Shown here: positions 15,163 through 23,246 of the stretch, piece by piece
How the letters are laid out: each line of letters begins with the position of its first letter
How positions within the stretch are numbered: the stretch's first letter is position 1
Source of the DNA: Marivirga arenosa
GTDB taxonomy: Bacteria > Bacteroidota > Bacteroidia > Cytophagales > Cyclobacteriaceae
Direction: 5' to 3'
DNA: 64,000 nt
Assembly (NCBI RefSeq): GCF_030503875.2
Contig: NZ_CP129968.2
Coordinates: 2,320,001 to 2,384,000 of the forward strand
Notes under the pieces: model-generated
The model's input: the letters and a program-made list of their open reading frames with translations, nothing else
Databases searched by the model: none
What the model was told of the DNA's origin: nothing
Translations under genes and position numbers: made by a program

Positions 15163-16611
15163 TTATTTCTCAAACTGAAGTGCCTTATCTTTTACTTTAC
15201 CAAAACGAGTGGCTAGCATGTCCACTAAATAGCTTTGATATACCCTCCATGGTCTTCTTTTACCCTGCTTTGGAAGGATCTCTTTTGCTCTTTCAATGTA
15301 ACCTGAATTCAAATTTAAGAAGCTTTCATTTGAAGCAGCGTTTTCTTCGTGCGGTATTACTACTTCATAGGAGTGTTTGTCCATATACTTCAAAAGCTTA
15401 CAAAGATAATTCGCTGTTAAATCAACTTTCAAAGTCCATGAAGCATTTGTATAACCAAAAGCATAAATCAGATTTGGTATATTGCTGACCATCATGCCCT
15501 TATAGATCATTGATTGATTTATTTTAGCGAGTTCACCATTCACACTAAGTGCTGCCCCTCCTAGAAGTAGCACTTTAAGTCCTGTTGCTAATACGATAAT
15601 ATCAGCATCAATTTGATCTCCTGATTTTAATGAAATACCTGTTTTAGTAAAATGCGAAATTTGATCGGTGGCTACACTTGCTTTTCCTTCTTTTATAACG
15701 CTAAATAGATCACCATCAGGCACGACACAGAGCCTCTGATCCCAAGGATTATAAGTTGGATTGAAGTGTTTATCGACAGGATATCCTTCTGGTAATTGCT
15801 TTGCAGCAGCTTTTATCAGCATGTCTTTCATCCATTTGGGAAATACTCTGGATAGACCAAATGATAACATTTGTAAGGCAATGTTCTTCCATCTGGTAAC
15901 TTTATATGCCCATTTTAATGAGATGTATTTTTTCAGGCTAATAAACATCTGATTCCTGTTGGGCAGATTCATAATGTAGGTGGGAGATCTTTGAATCATG
16001 GTAACATGTTCAGCTCCCCCTTTAACCATAGAGGGCACTAAAGTTACAGCGGTAGCTCCACTACCTACAATGGCCACCTTTTTCCCTGTATAATCTAAAT
16101 CTTTTGGCCAAAATTGAGGAACTACAATTTTGCCTTCAAAATCATTTTCATTTTCAAAAGTCGGTCTATAGGATTCCTTATAATCATAATAGCCAGTACA
16201 GATACTCAAAAATTTACATGTATAGGTTAAATTTCCTTCTTTAGTTTCTACCTTCAGCTCCCAGCATTTTGCTTCATCAGACCAATTGGCAGTGGTCATT
16301 TTATGATTAAACAGAATGTTGTCATCGATATTATTTTCTGCAGTGGTACTTTTAAGGTATTTTAATATTTTGTCTCCGCTTGAGATAGATTGAGGATCAT
16401 TCCACGGTTTAAATCTATAGCCGAAAGTAAACATATCAGAATCTGAGCGAACTCCAGGATATTGAAACAATGACCAAGTGCCCCCAATTTTATTTCTAGC
16501 TTCTAAAATTTTATAATTCTTTTCCGGACATTTTTTATTTAGCCAATATCCCATTCCAATTCCAGAAATTCCAGCACCAATAATTAAAACATCATACAGC
16601 TTATTTTCCAT
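15163..16611 (-). CDS. Flavin-containing / Baeyer-Villiger-type monooxygenase with altered fingerprint
   Basis: 482 residues. FAD-binding GAGISG near residue 12-17 and NADPH-binding GSGATA at 183-188, with GGTWSLFQYPG between them as in EthA-type enzymes. The Baeyer-Villiger fingerprint FxGxxxHxxxW(P/D) can be aligned at 158-169, but its central His is Val164 (FEGKIVVPQFWP); EthA-like proteins have His there. The change is a clear GTT codon. The enzyme would oxidise a ketone, sulfide or amine with NADPH and O2 if active. It stands alone upstream of the kinase/phosphatase pair; no FNR-type box is seen in its promoter. Confidence 0.85.
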   Translation of the reverse strand: MENKLYDVLIIGAGISGIGMGYWLNKKCPEKNYKILEARNKIGGTWSLFQYPGVRSDSDMFTFGYRFKPWNDPQSISSGDKILKYLKSTTAENNIDDNILFNHKMTTANWSDEAKCWELKVETKEGNLTYTCKFLSICTGYYDYKESYRPTFENENDFEGKIVVPQFWPKDLDYTGKKVAIVGSGATAVTLVPSMVKGGAEHVTMIQRSPTYIMNLPNRNQMFISLKKYISLKWAYKVTRWKNIALQMLSFGLSRVFPKWMKDMLIKAAAKQLPEGYPVDKHFNPTYNPWDQRLCVVPDGDLFSVIKEGKASVATDQISHFTKTGISLKSGDQIDADIIVLATGLKVLLLGGAALSVNGELAKINQSMIYKGMMVSNIPNLIYAFGYTNASWTLKVDLTANYLCKLLKYMDKHSYEVVIPHEENAASNESFLNLNSGYIERAKEILPKQGKRRPWRVYQSYLVDMLATRFGKVKDKALQFEK

Positions 16612-16753
16612 AGATTTATATCTTCTTAGCTATCAAATATAAAATAATTTATGGCAGGACATACATTCTATGATACTTTAATGCCTTAGATGGTTTACAT
16701 ATTCAATGAGTAGAAGATGGTTGTAAAGGAGAATGGTTATTTCTAGAAGTTAA

Positions 16754-17953
16754 TTATTTATAATTCCATTTAGCAAATTTATACTCTTTATCTCTGGAGG
16801 CTTTTTCTCTACTATTTGCAAACAAATAGTGGTCTCCAATTTCAACACTTCTGTAGCCTAGCAAGTGGAATATTGGTTTAGCAAAAAAGCGTGCTATTCT
16901 TAAGTTGATTTTCAATCCTTCTTTCGCTTTGGTTTGCCAGCTAACACCTGGTAATAAGGTTAGTAAATGATCCATCCTAAGCTTACGAAGAATCGCTGAT
17001 ATGTGTAAATATATTGGCGCAATTTTACGGATTAAAAAGAATCCATCCTCACCTTGCGTTTGGTATAGCGGCATTAATACTCTTGATTCATGAGGTGCAT
17101 ATATTCCTTCGTTATTGCTTTCTGCTAAATAGGCATTTTTCCTTACGGTTTGAAAATTCACGAATCCTGGTCGCATAATAAATTCTTCCTCCTGCTGAAT
17201 TTCATGACGGTAGAAAATTTCATAAAAGCCTCCAATTCCTCTCGTTGCTTTTTTTAACCTCTGCATATAGCGGTGAAAAAGCTTAGTCTCTGGTAGGACT
17301 CCTGTCAAAACTAAGCTTACATAAGCAAAGGCTTCGTGATTATCTACCGATTGTTTTTCATCATGTTGACCTGCCTCAAAACCAAAAGCAACGTAGCCCA
17401 ACTCATTTATGTAGCTTAAAGCGGGTCCTTTTAAATATTCTTCAATCCCTAAAATAATGGGCATTGGAAATAGTCTGGTAAATTTTCTATTAAGTATGGT
17501 ATCATTCAATGTAATAAATGGAATAGTATGGGATGAGGTAGTATGTAAATCCATAAAATAAAAAGGACCTTCATGACGATTAATTATACTCATAAGATTT
17601 TCATATAAATCTTGTTGTTCTGCCTGATCTGGGTTGCTAATAAAGACATGCTTTTGATTCAAAGCTTGCATTCTGCTTTTAGTCCATAAACGGTTTAGGT
17701 CTTCTTTCTCAAAACGAATTCCTTTCTCCAAAGCATTTATATTTCCTCTTAATGCATAAATATTTCCACTAATGTTTTTTTCATTACCAACTAGTTTTTG
17801 ACTAAGCCTTTCTAAGGCAAAAACTCCTGAAGGTTCATTGCCATGTATACCTGCTAAGAATACAACTATTGGTCCTTGATTATTTCCTTCAATATGAGTA
17901 ATTAATCTTTCGGTGGAAACTTGCGGCATGATATCTTCAGAAATGCTTGTCAT
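16754..17953 (-). CDS. Succinylglutamate desuccinylase/aspartoacylase-family zinc hydrolase
   Basis: 399 residues. The N-terminal two thirds is a zinc carboxypeptidase-like domain: GIHGNEPSG (zinc ligands His37 and Glu40), LNRLW, the third ligand in FMDLHTTSSH, and the catalytic Glu in AFGFEAGQHDE. The C-terminal third (YAPHESRVLMPLYQTQGEDG onward) is the beta-domain seen in the family. It should remove an acyl group from an amino acid or a related amide. Start choice: this ATG overlaps the upstream gene by 17 bp; an ATG eight codons further in (position 17929) is also possible. Last gene of the DUF2267/GCS2-CBS operon, so it may act on a gamma-glutamyl product. Confidence 0.82.
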   Translation of the reverse strand: MTSISEDIMPQVSTERLITHIEGNNQGPIVVFLAGIHGNEPSGVFALERLSQKLVGNEKNISGNIYALRGNINALEKGIRFEKEDLNRLWTKSRMQALNQKHVFISNPDQAEQQDLYENLMSIINRHEGPFYFMDLHTTSSHTIPFITLNDTILNRKFTRLFPMPIILGIEEYLKGPALSYINELGYVAFGFEAGQHDEKQSVDNHEAFAYVSLVLTGVLPETKLFHRYMQRLKKATRGIGGFYEIFYRHEIQQEEEFIMRPGFVNFQTVRKNAYLAESNNEGIYAPHESRVLMPLYQTQGEDGFFLIRKIAPIYLHISAILRKLRMDHLLTLLPGVSWQTKAKEGLKINLRIARFFAKPIFHLLGYRSVEIGDHYLFANSREKASRDKEYKFAKWNYK

Positions 17954-19811
17954 TGCTAAATGGAATTAGGTCAGTATTAGTAATGATTCCAACTAATTTA
18001 TCTTTTTCAACAACTGGTAAACATCCATAACCATGTTTTTTCATAATATTCATGGCTTCTTTGATAGATGTATCTGAATGAACAGTGAATGGCTCAGTTA
18101 CCATTATGTCTGATACTATTTCTTTTTCATTACGCTTCTTAGGATATCTTTTCGTCATATGCGACCATGTAAGAAGCCCAACTAATTGGCCACTACTATT
18201 TTCAACAGGTAGATGATGAATGTTATTCCAGCGCATTATGTTTGTTGCAAGATCTGCTAAGTCAGTATCTTCTACCAAGAAAAGTTTTGTAGACATGATA
18301 CTGCCAACCGTGATAGCATTTTTATGCGTGCAACATATTTCATTAATAGGTTGCCATTTATATATTGGAATATTTTTCTGTTGATTCTGGTAAATAGAAC
18401 TGGTAAGTGTTTTTAAGGAGTCATCTAGTTTGTATTGTTGTCTCAGTCTACGAAAATTGGAAATTTGCCATTGCACTCCGTTTTGACCATTTACCCTGTT
18501 TTTAATTATGTTAATATATTTTTGAATATCTGCTTCGTCAATATCAAGTTTTTGCAAACCATAGAGAGCAATTGGAATCAGTTTTTCAAGTATTAATTCA
18601 TTTACTTGAATGTCATTATTCTCCCAAGAAATTACAGAATCTTTTCCATATCTAGCAGCTTTCCAAAAATTTGCTTTGACATCTTTAAAATCCATAATAC
18701 TTGGCATATCATCAAATTTTGAAGGTCTGCCTGCCATTAAACCTACCCAGAAGGCTAGGTTTGCAATTTCATCATCAGTAGAAGGACCAGCGGGAAGGTA
18801 TCTGTTTTCAATTCTTAGATGAGGTTTGCCATCACTTAATCCATAACAAGCTCTATTCCAATGATATATAGTGCTGTTGTGAACTTTTAACGCTTCAAGT
18901 TTTGGAACTCCACCCCTTTCCAAAATGTTGATAGAATTATTTTTAATGGCTTTAGCCAGCATAACCTTATGCCTTGCGATATCATCCTTAAAAATATCTA
19001 CTACAGAGCCGCTGGCCCATTTATGACCGAATGAAATTCGTGATTCTTTCTCATGTAAAGCATATGATGTTGCTCTTGTATCTATACTTTGTTGAAATAA
19101 GGCTATTCGAGTTTCATTCCATAACTCACGGCCCATTAGTAAAGGAGAATTAGCACTTATTGCTAATACTGGTGCTGCAATGGTTTGAGCCCAATTATAA
19201 CTTGAAATAAAATCATCAGGCGCTATTTGAAGATGAGTTTGAAAGCTAGCATTACAACCTTCAAAAACTATGGTATCATGTAAAACTGTTAGTTCATCAA
19301 CGCCCTTTATATGCAGACTAAAATCTTCACCACGTAATTCTTTTGTACGCTCATTAAGAGCATAATAACGCATGATCGGTGTCATATGCTCTAGTGTTAT
19401 CTCATTCATTCTGATCGTGGGAAGAATTCCAGTAAGAATGACCTTAGCCTTATATTGTCCAGCTACATTATTAGCCTTATATAATAGGTCATTTAATTGT
19501 TCATGCATTTTGGTTAAGCAGTTATCCTTAGCTTCAATTGGGTCTGCATTGATTTCTAAGGTGTAACGAGTCATTTCAGTTGTATAATGGGGGTCATCAA
19601 GTGCTTTCAGAATATATTCATATTCGAAATATGGTCTCCATTGCTCGTTAACAAGGAAAAACTCTTGTTCAGCACCTATTCGGATTTTATCATCTTCTAT
19701 TAACTTATGCTTCAACATGTATTCCAATGATTCAATATCATTCAAAAGCTGTCGCATAAATTTATTTCTAGCTGAAATATTTTCGGTACTAATTACTTTA
19801 TGATCTCCCAT
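17937..19811 (-). CDS. GCS2-family carboxylate-amine ligase fused to a CBS-domain pair
   Basis: 624 residues. The first 480 or so belong to the glutamate-cysteine ligase type 2 family: RIGAEQEFFLVNE near residue 45, LEINADPIE, FEGCNASFQTHLQIA near 195 and RIENRYLPAGPSTDDE near 350, giving an ATP-dependent ligase that joins a carboxylate such as glutamate to an amine. Residues 505-552 and 567-620 are two CBS domains (FLVEDTDLADLA; VTEPFTVHSDTSIKEAM), a regulatory unit that binds adenine nucleotides. The fusion suggests activity controlled by energy state. It lies between the DUF2267 gene (22-bp gap) and the aspartoacylase-like hydrolase. It falls within an operon preceded by an FNR-type box. 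Confidence 0.88.
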   Translation of the reverse strand: MGDHKVISTENISARNKFMRQLLNDIESLEYMLKHKLIEDDKIRIGAEQEFFLVNEQWRPYFEYEYILKALDDPHYTTEMTRYTLEINADPIEAKDNCLTKMHEQLNDLLYKANNVAGQYKAKVILTGILPTIRMNEITLEHMTPIMRYYALNERTKELRGEDFSLHIKGVDELTVLHDTIVFEGCNASFQTHLQIAPDDFISSYNWAQTIAAPVLAISANSPLLMGRELWNETRIALFQQSIDTRATSYALHEKESRISFGHKWASGSVVDIFKDDIARHKVMLAKAIKNNSINILERGGVPKLEALKVHNSTIYHWNRACYGLSDGKPHLRIENRYLPAGPSTDDEIANLAFWVGLMAGRPSKFDDMPSIMDFKDVKANFWKAARYGKDSVISWENNDIQVNELILEKLIPIALYGLQKLDIDEADIQKYINIIKNRVNGQNGVQWQISNFRRLRQQYKLDDSLKTLTSSIYQNQQKNIPIYKWQPINEICCTHKNAITVGSIMSTKLFLVEDTDLADLATNIMRWNNIHHLPVENSSGQLVGLLTWSHMTKRYPKKRNEKEIVSDIMVTEPFTVHSDTSIKEAMNIMKKHGYGCLPVVEKDKLVGIITNTDLIPFSNDKHF

Positions 19812-19833
19812 TTTTTATGTATTTGAAATTTTT

Positions 19834-20298
19834 CTATGGACTAGCCGTTCGCATTTTGTCTTTTAGTCCCCATAATGGGCGTAATTCAGCGGGCATGCTC
19901 ATGATAATATGAGTAATTTCTCCTTCACTAACATGGTTTCTGATTACTTTAAAAACTGTACGGATAACATTTTCGCCATCTTTTACAGTTCTGATATCAT
20001 GATGTCCTAAGGGTTGGTCTTCATGAATTACTTCCCTAATAAATTCACCTATATTTTTAATTCTAGTAGGTTTTTCTTGATATTTCCAGCCTTCAACGTA
20101 TATCGCTTTTAATAACATTGGGAGTTGTGCCATTAATTGGAATGACTCCTGTATAGTTAGTCGGGATCTTAACGTATGTAAAACAGCCCTCAATATTCTA
20201 CCTGAAAGGTCAATATCGTTTGGGAATCCTAGTTCTTCCGCAATCTCTTTAAGAATGCTATTGGCGGTTTGAGTATACTTTTCAAATTTCATCTCCAT
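19834..20298 (-). CDS. DUF2267 protein
   Basis: 154 residues, all alpha-helical, matching DUF2267: FEKYTQTANSILKEIAEELG, AVLHTLRSRLTIQESFQLMAQLP, LLKAIYVEGWKY, and near the end ITHIIMSMPAELRPLW. The family is common in stress and hypoxia gene sets but has no assigned activity. First gene of the operon; a 10-bp hairpin abuts its start codon and an FNR-type box lies about 75 bp upstream. Confidence 0.88.
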   Translation of the reverse strand: MEMKFEKYTQTANSILKEIAEELGFPNDIDLSGRILRAVLHTLRSRLTIQESFQLMAQLPMLLKAIYVEGWKYQEKPTRIKNIGEFIREVIHEDQPLGHHDIRTVKDGENVIRTVFKVIRNHVSEGEITHIIMSMPAELRPLWGLKDKMRTASP

Positions 20299-20329
20299 AG
20301 CTTTTTATTATATACTAATATAAAAAGCT
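20299..20329 (-). promoter_or_regulatory. Inverted repeat abutting the DUF2267 start codon
   Basis: AGCTTTTTAT and ATAAAAAGCT form a perfect 10-bp stem with an 11-nt loop immediately before the start codon. In the mRNA it would place a hairpin at the ribosome entry site; it could equally be an operator. Confidence 0.5.
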
Positions 20330-20366
20330 TACCCTCTAAAAACTCTAATATAGATTAGTAATATAG

Positions 20367-20380
20367 ATGATATATGTCAT
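20367..20380 (-). promoter_or_regulatory. FNR/CRP-type box upstream of the DUF2267 operon
   Basis: ATGATATATGTCAT, of the form TGAY-N4-RTCA. The centre is about 75 bp before the DUF2267 start. One of 12 such sites in this window. Confidence 0.7.
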
Positions 20381-20476
20381 GATATATAATTGAATTACAA
20401 AGCGTTAATTCTGTAAATCTGTATAGAAGATTTTCAAAATTCTAACTCAATATTTCTAACTTCTGACTTAAGACTT

Positions 20477-22270
20477 CTAAATCTCCCCTTCCATAAGAGC
20501 ATTAACGAGTCGTTGAGCAGCTGTGGCTACTGCCTTTTCTTCCGCTCGTTGTGTGATTTTTATTCTATCTTCTTCTAGCTTTTTTCTTTCATTTTCCAAT
20601 ACTTCATTTAGCTCTTTATTCTTCTCTTCAACTGCTAAACGTACTTTATAACTATTAAAACCTGCTAATTCCTGAAGAAATGCCCAATAATCAGCTCTTT
20701 CCTGACAAGATAAAATCCAAACATAGGGAACTGCAGCTTTGAATAATTCATGATTATCATCAGCCAAATAAATAAATGGTATCTTCTCAAATCGGTCTTT
20801 CAAGTCCATTTCCAAAAATTCAGAAACAGGAATTAATTGGTCTGTTTCAAATTCAGCTGGAATTATCATTAATTCTTTTACTTTTTCTGGAAATATTGCT
20901 TTATAATCTGCATAAGTAAAGTTCACTTCAATATTTTGAACCTCATCATCCTCAGATCTGATGCTTATGCTATAAGAAGGCCATAAATTTGTCGGTTGGA
21001 TATTAGATGTAATAGAAAACCTTCTGCCCCACTCGCTAAATTTTATAGGATCGTATTGAACCATCGGAAAGTATCTCCCTGCATTGGCTGCATTGGCTAA
21101 AAGTGTTCTGCTTAGGGTAGTCATTCTCACGTTAGAAGGAACACTGATATGGATTAAAGAAGGCGCATATGAACCTAAAGATTTTTTAACCCCTTCGTAT
21201 AAAAGTGCAGGTTCTGCTATAGTGCTTTGGAATGTAAAGATGTTTCTTTGGGCAATGGCCAAAGCGGCTATTTCTTGTCGGAATTTATAAGATGAATCTA
21301 CCCATTTAAGTTGTGGGTTAGGTTCTGATACTAATTCTTGATTGATAATTACCACATTAACGGGGTGATTAACCATCATCATTTTTCCGAATGATGTTAA
21401 ATGGTTATTAAGATAGTTTTGATCAGTAATACAAAGAACTGGAACAAATAATCTTAATTCATCTTCTTGTAAATGATGCCAATTAAAATGTTCGAAATAA
21501 TCATCATGAATCTCTTCTTCGTATTCATCTTCAATTTCTAATTGAGCCATTTTAAAGGCCTTCATTAAAATTGTGAATGACTTTATTTCATGCTTAAATA
21601 AATCTTCGGTTAACTCAAATGCATTTGTTTTAGCCTCAATTGTTCTGACACCTTTAAATAGTAAGTTCTTTTCTATTACAGTCTTCAGCGCTTTTTCATA
21701 AACCACTACTCCATGTTGTTTTTCAATAAAGTTACTAAACTTTTGTAAATCATTTAGAATGGATTTTAAGCGTTGAATTCTACTTTTTGATAAGTCAGAT
21801 TTGGCCGATTTCGGTAACAAATCCACCATTTTTTCAAATGCTATCATCTCAGCGGCAAAACCATAATTTTCTTTTAATTTTAGTATCTGACTACTCTTGC
21901 TGTCAACATCTAAAATAGTTTTTAATACTTCTATTACTCTTTTTACATCTTCCTTAAATTTCTTTCTATTTTGTATTTGATAGCTAGACATAATAAAATC
22001 TAGCATAAACAAAGGCATGTTTTCTTCCTCTTCTAAAATGATCTCTTTGTGATTTTCAATGATCTTATAGGGATAAGCGGATTCTTTCTGTATAACATTC
22101 TGTAAAGCAGCATGATAAGTATTAGACTCTTTTTCTCTATCATTTTTTTCAGCTGTACGATAAAAATGCCTTAAATCCTTCCAAAAGTCTTTCATTTCCT
22201 GCTCAGGAGCAGTGCTAGTCTTTTTTAAATGGAAAGAATTTTCATGAATTGTATTTGCTATATTTTCCAT
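20477..22270 (-). CDS. Catalytically stripped paralogue of the PFOR TPP domain (third gene of the kor operon)
   Basis: 597 residues. Residues 222-545 align with the TPP domain of the large PFOR in this window: HFNWHHL (261-267) with YFNWHQF, then MMMVNHPVNVVIIN with MMASGKPIKVITVD, AIAQRNIFTFQS with AMAHRNTYVMQS, LWPSY with DWPSY, and SCQERADYWAFLQEL with SCEERRDFWIMLRDL. The functional residues are gone: GGDG is ITDQ, the YSNTGG loop is VSEPNP, and the cluster Cys of YTTC is replaced (ISVP). Only two Cys remain. The N-terminal 220 and C-terminal 50 residues are helical and charged, the latter a coiled coil. The frame is intact, so it is likely a structural or regulatory subunit, not a dead gene. 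It starts 10 bp after korB. Confidence 0.8.
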   Translation of the reverse strand: MENIANTIHENSFHLKKTSTAPEQEMKDFWKDLRHFYRTAEKNDREKESNTYHAALQNVIQKESAYPYKIIENHKEIILEEEENMPLFMLDFIMSSYQIQNRKKFKEDVKRVIEVLKTILDVDSKSSQILKLKENYGFAAEMIAFEKMVDLLPKSAKSDLSKSRIQRLKSILNDLQKFSNFIEKQHGVVVYEKALKTVIEKNLLFKGVRTIEAKTNAFELTEDLFKHEIKSFTILMKAFKMAQLEIEDEYEEEIHDDYFEHFNWHHLQEDELRLFVPVLCITDQNYLNNHLTSFGKMMMVNHPVNVVIINQELVSEPNPQLKWVDSSYKFRQEIAALAIAQRNIFTFQSTIAEPALLYEGVKKSLGSYAPSLIHISVPSNVRMTTLSRTLLANAANAGRYFPMVQYDPIKFSEWGRRFSITSNIQPTNLWPSYSISIRSEDDEVQNIEVNFTYADYKAIFPEKVKELMIIPAEFETDQLIPVSEFLEMDLKDRFEKIPFIYLADDNHELFKAAVPYVWILSCQERADYWAFLQELAGFNSYKVRLAVEEKNKELNEVLENERKKLEEDRIKITQRAEEKAVATAAQRLVNALMEGEI

Positions 22271-22280
22271 TTTAATTCAT

Positions 22281-23243
22281 TTATATCGCATATTTATCCA
22301 TCAATGTATTGATAGCTTCGGTTTTATCCTCGGCTGAAATTCCCATATTATGGGCACCGTATTCATCATATCTAGTGGCTTCTTTATTTTGATAAAATAA
22401 TCCTATTGGTGTAGTATCTTTTGTTGTTTCTACTAATTCTCTTGCTTTAATTAAATCCGAAGGATCATGTTCTTTTAAATTATGAAACTTTTGAGTCGCT
22501 TTACTATCGATAACAATTCCATTTTCGTGTTGCAAAAGCGTTATGGCATTGGGATCTTTTACAACTGGTTCATAACTGTCCTTCATCCATATTGGGCAGC
22601 GTTGAACAATTCGTACAAATGCTAAACCTGGATGATCATATGCTTTTTTAAGGGTAGCATATAAGTGTGCAGGTTTCCAGTCTACTGTTTGGGCTACAAA
22701 AGAGACATTAGAGAAGCCCAAGGTAGATTGAATTGGATGAATAGGTGGCAATACTGATCCTCTCGGATGGGTATTGGTATGAATACCTAATGGACTTGTA
22801 GGAGATGTTTGTTTTTTAGTAAGACCATATATTGAATTATCAAAAAGCAAAACGACCATTTTCATATTGTATCGAATTGCATGCACCCAATGCCCTGCCC
22901 CTATTGAACAGCAATCTCCATCACCCGTAATAACAAAGACATTCAAATCTGGCCTTCTAAACTTTATTCCACCAGCAACAGGAAGCGCTCTACCGTGTAA
23001 TCCATGGAAGCCATAGGTTTTCATATAATGTGGAAATCTACTACTACATCCTATTCCTGATACAAAAACAGTTTTTTCGGGTGGAAGCTGTTCATCTCTG
23101 CAAAGTTGTTGAACATTGTGTAAAATAGTATGAGCCCCACAGCCGGAACACCATCTTGCCTTGCTGCTTTCATAATCTTCTATTCCCAGCAGTTCGTCAT
23201 TGGCAAAACTTAAGTCACAGAAATCTGGTTTAATACTTATCAT
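22281..23243 (-). CDS. korB: 2-oxoacid:ferredoxin oxidoreductase, beta subunit
   Basis: 320 residues. The TPP-binding motif is intact: ITGDGDCCSIG followed about 25 residues later by LLFDNSIYGLT. Iron-sulfur cysteines are seen in RWCSGCGAHT, GIGCSS and QRCPIW. With the alpha/gamma subunit upstream it would convert a 2-oxoacid (2-oxoglutarate is the usual substrate for this type) and CoA to acyl-CoA, CO2 and reduced ferredoxin. Three bases separate it from korA. Bacteroidota enzymes of this form also accept other 2-oxoacids, so the substrate is not certain. Confidence 0.92.
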   Translation of the reverse strand: MISIKPDFCDLSFANDELLGIEDYESSKARWCSGCGAHTILHNVQQLCRDEQLPPEKTVFVSGIGCSSRFPHYMKTYGFHGLHGRALPVAGGIKFRRPDLNVFVITGDGDCCSIGAGHWVHAIRYNMKMVVLLFDNSIYGLTKKQTSPTSPLGIHTNTHPRGSVLPPIHPIQSTLGFSNVSFVAQTVDWKPAHLYATLKKAYDHPGLAFVRIVQRCPIWMKDSYEPVVKDPNAITLLQHENGIVIDSKATQKFHNLKEHDPSDLIKARELVETTKDTTPIGLFYQNKEATRYDEYGAHNMGISAEDKTEAINTLMDKYAI

Positions 23244-23246
23244 TTT

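Noticed and set aside
20477..22270. Possible pseudogene, because TPP motif residues are lost
   Set aside because: The frame is open over 597 codons, the non-catalytic parts of the domain remain well conserved, and it is tightly spaced with korB. This fits a working pseudoenzyme better.
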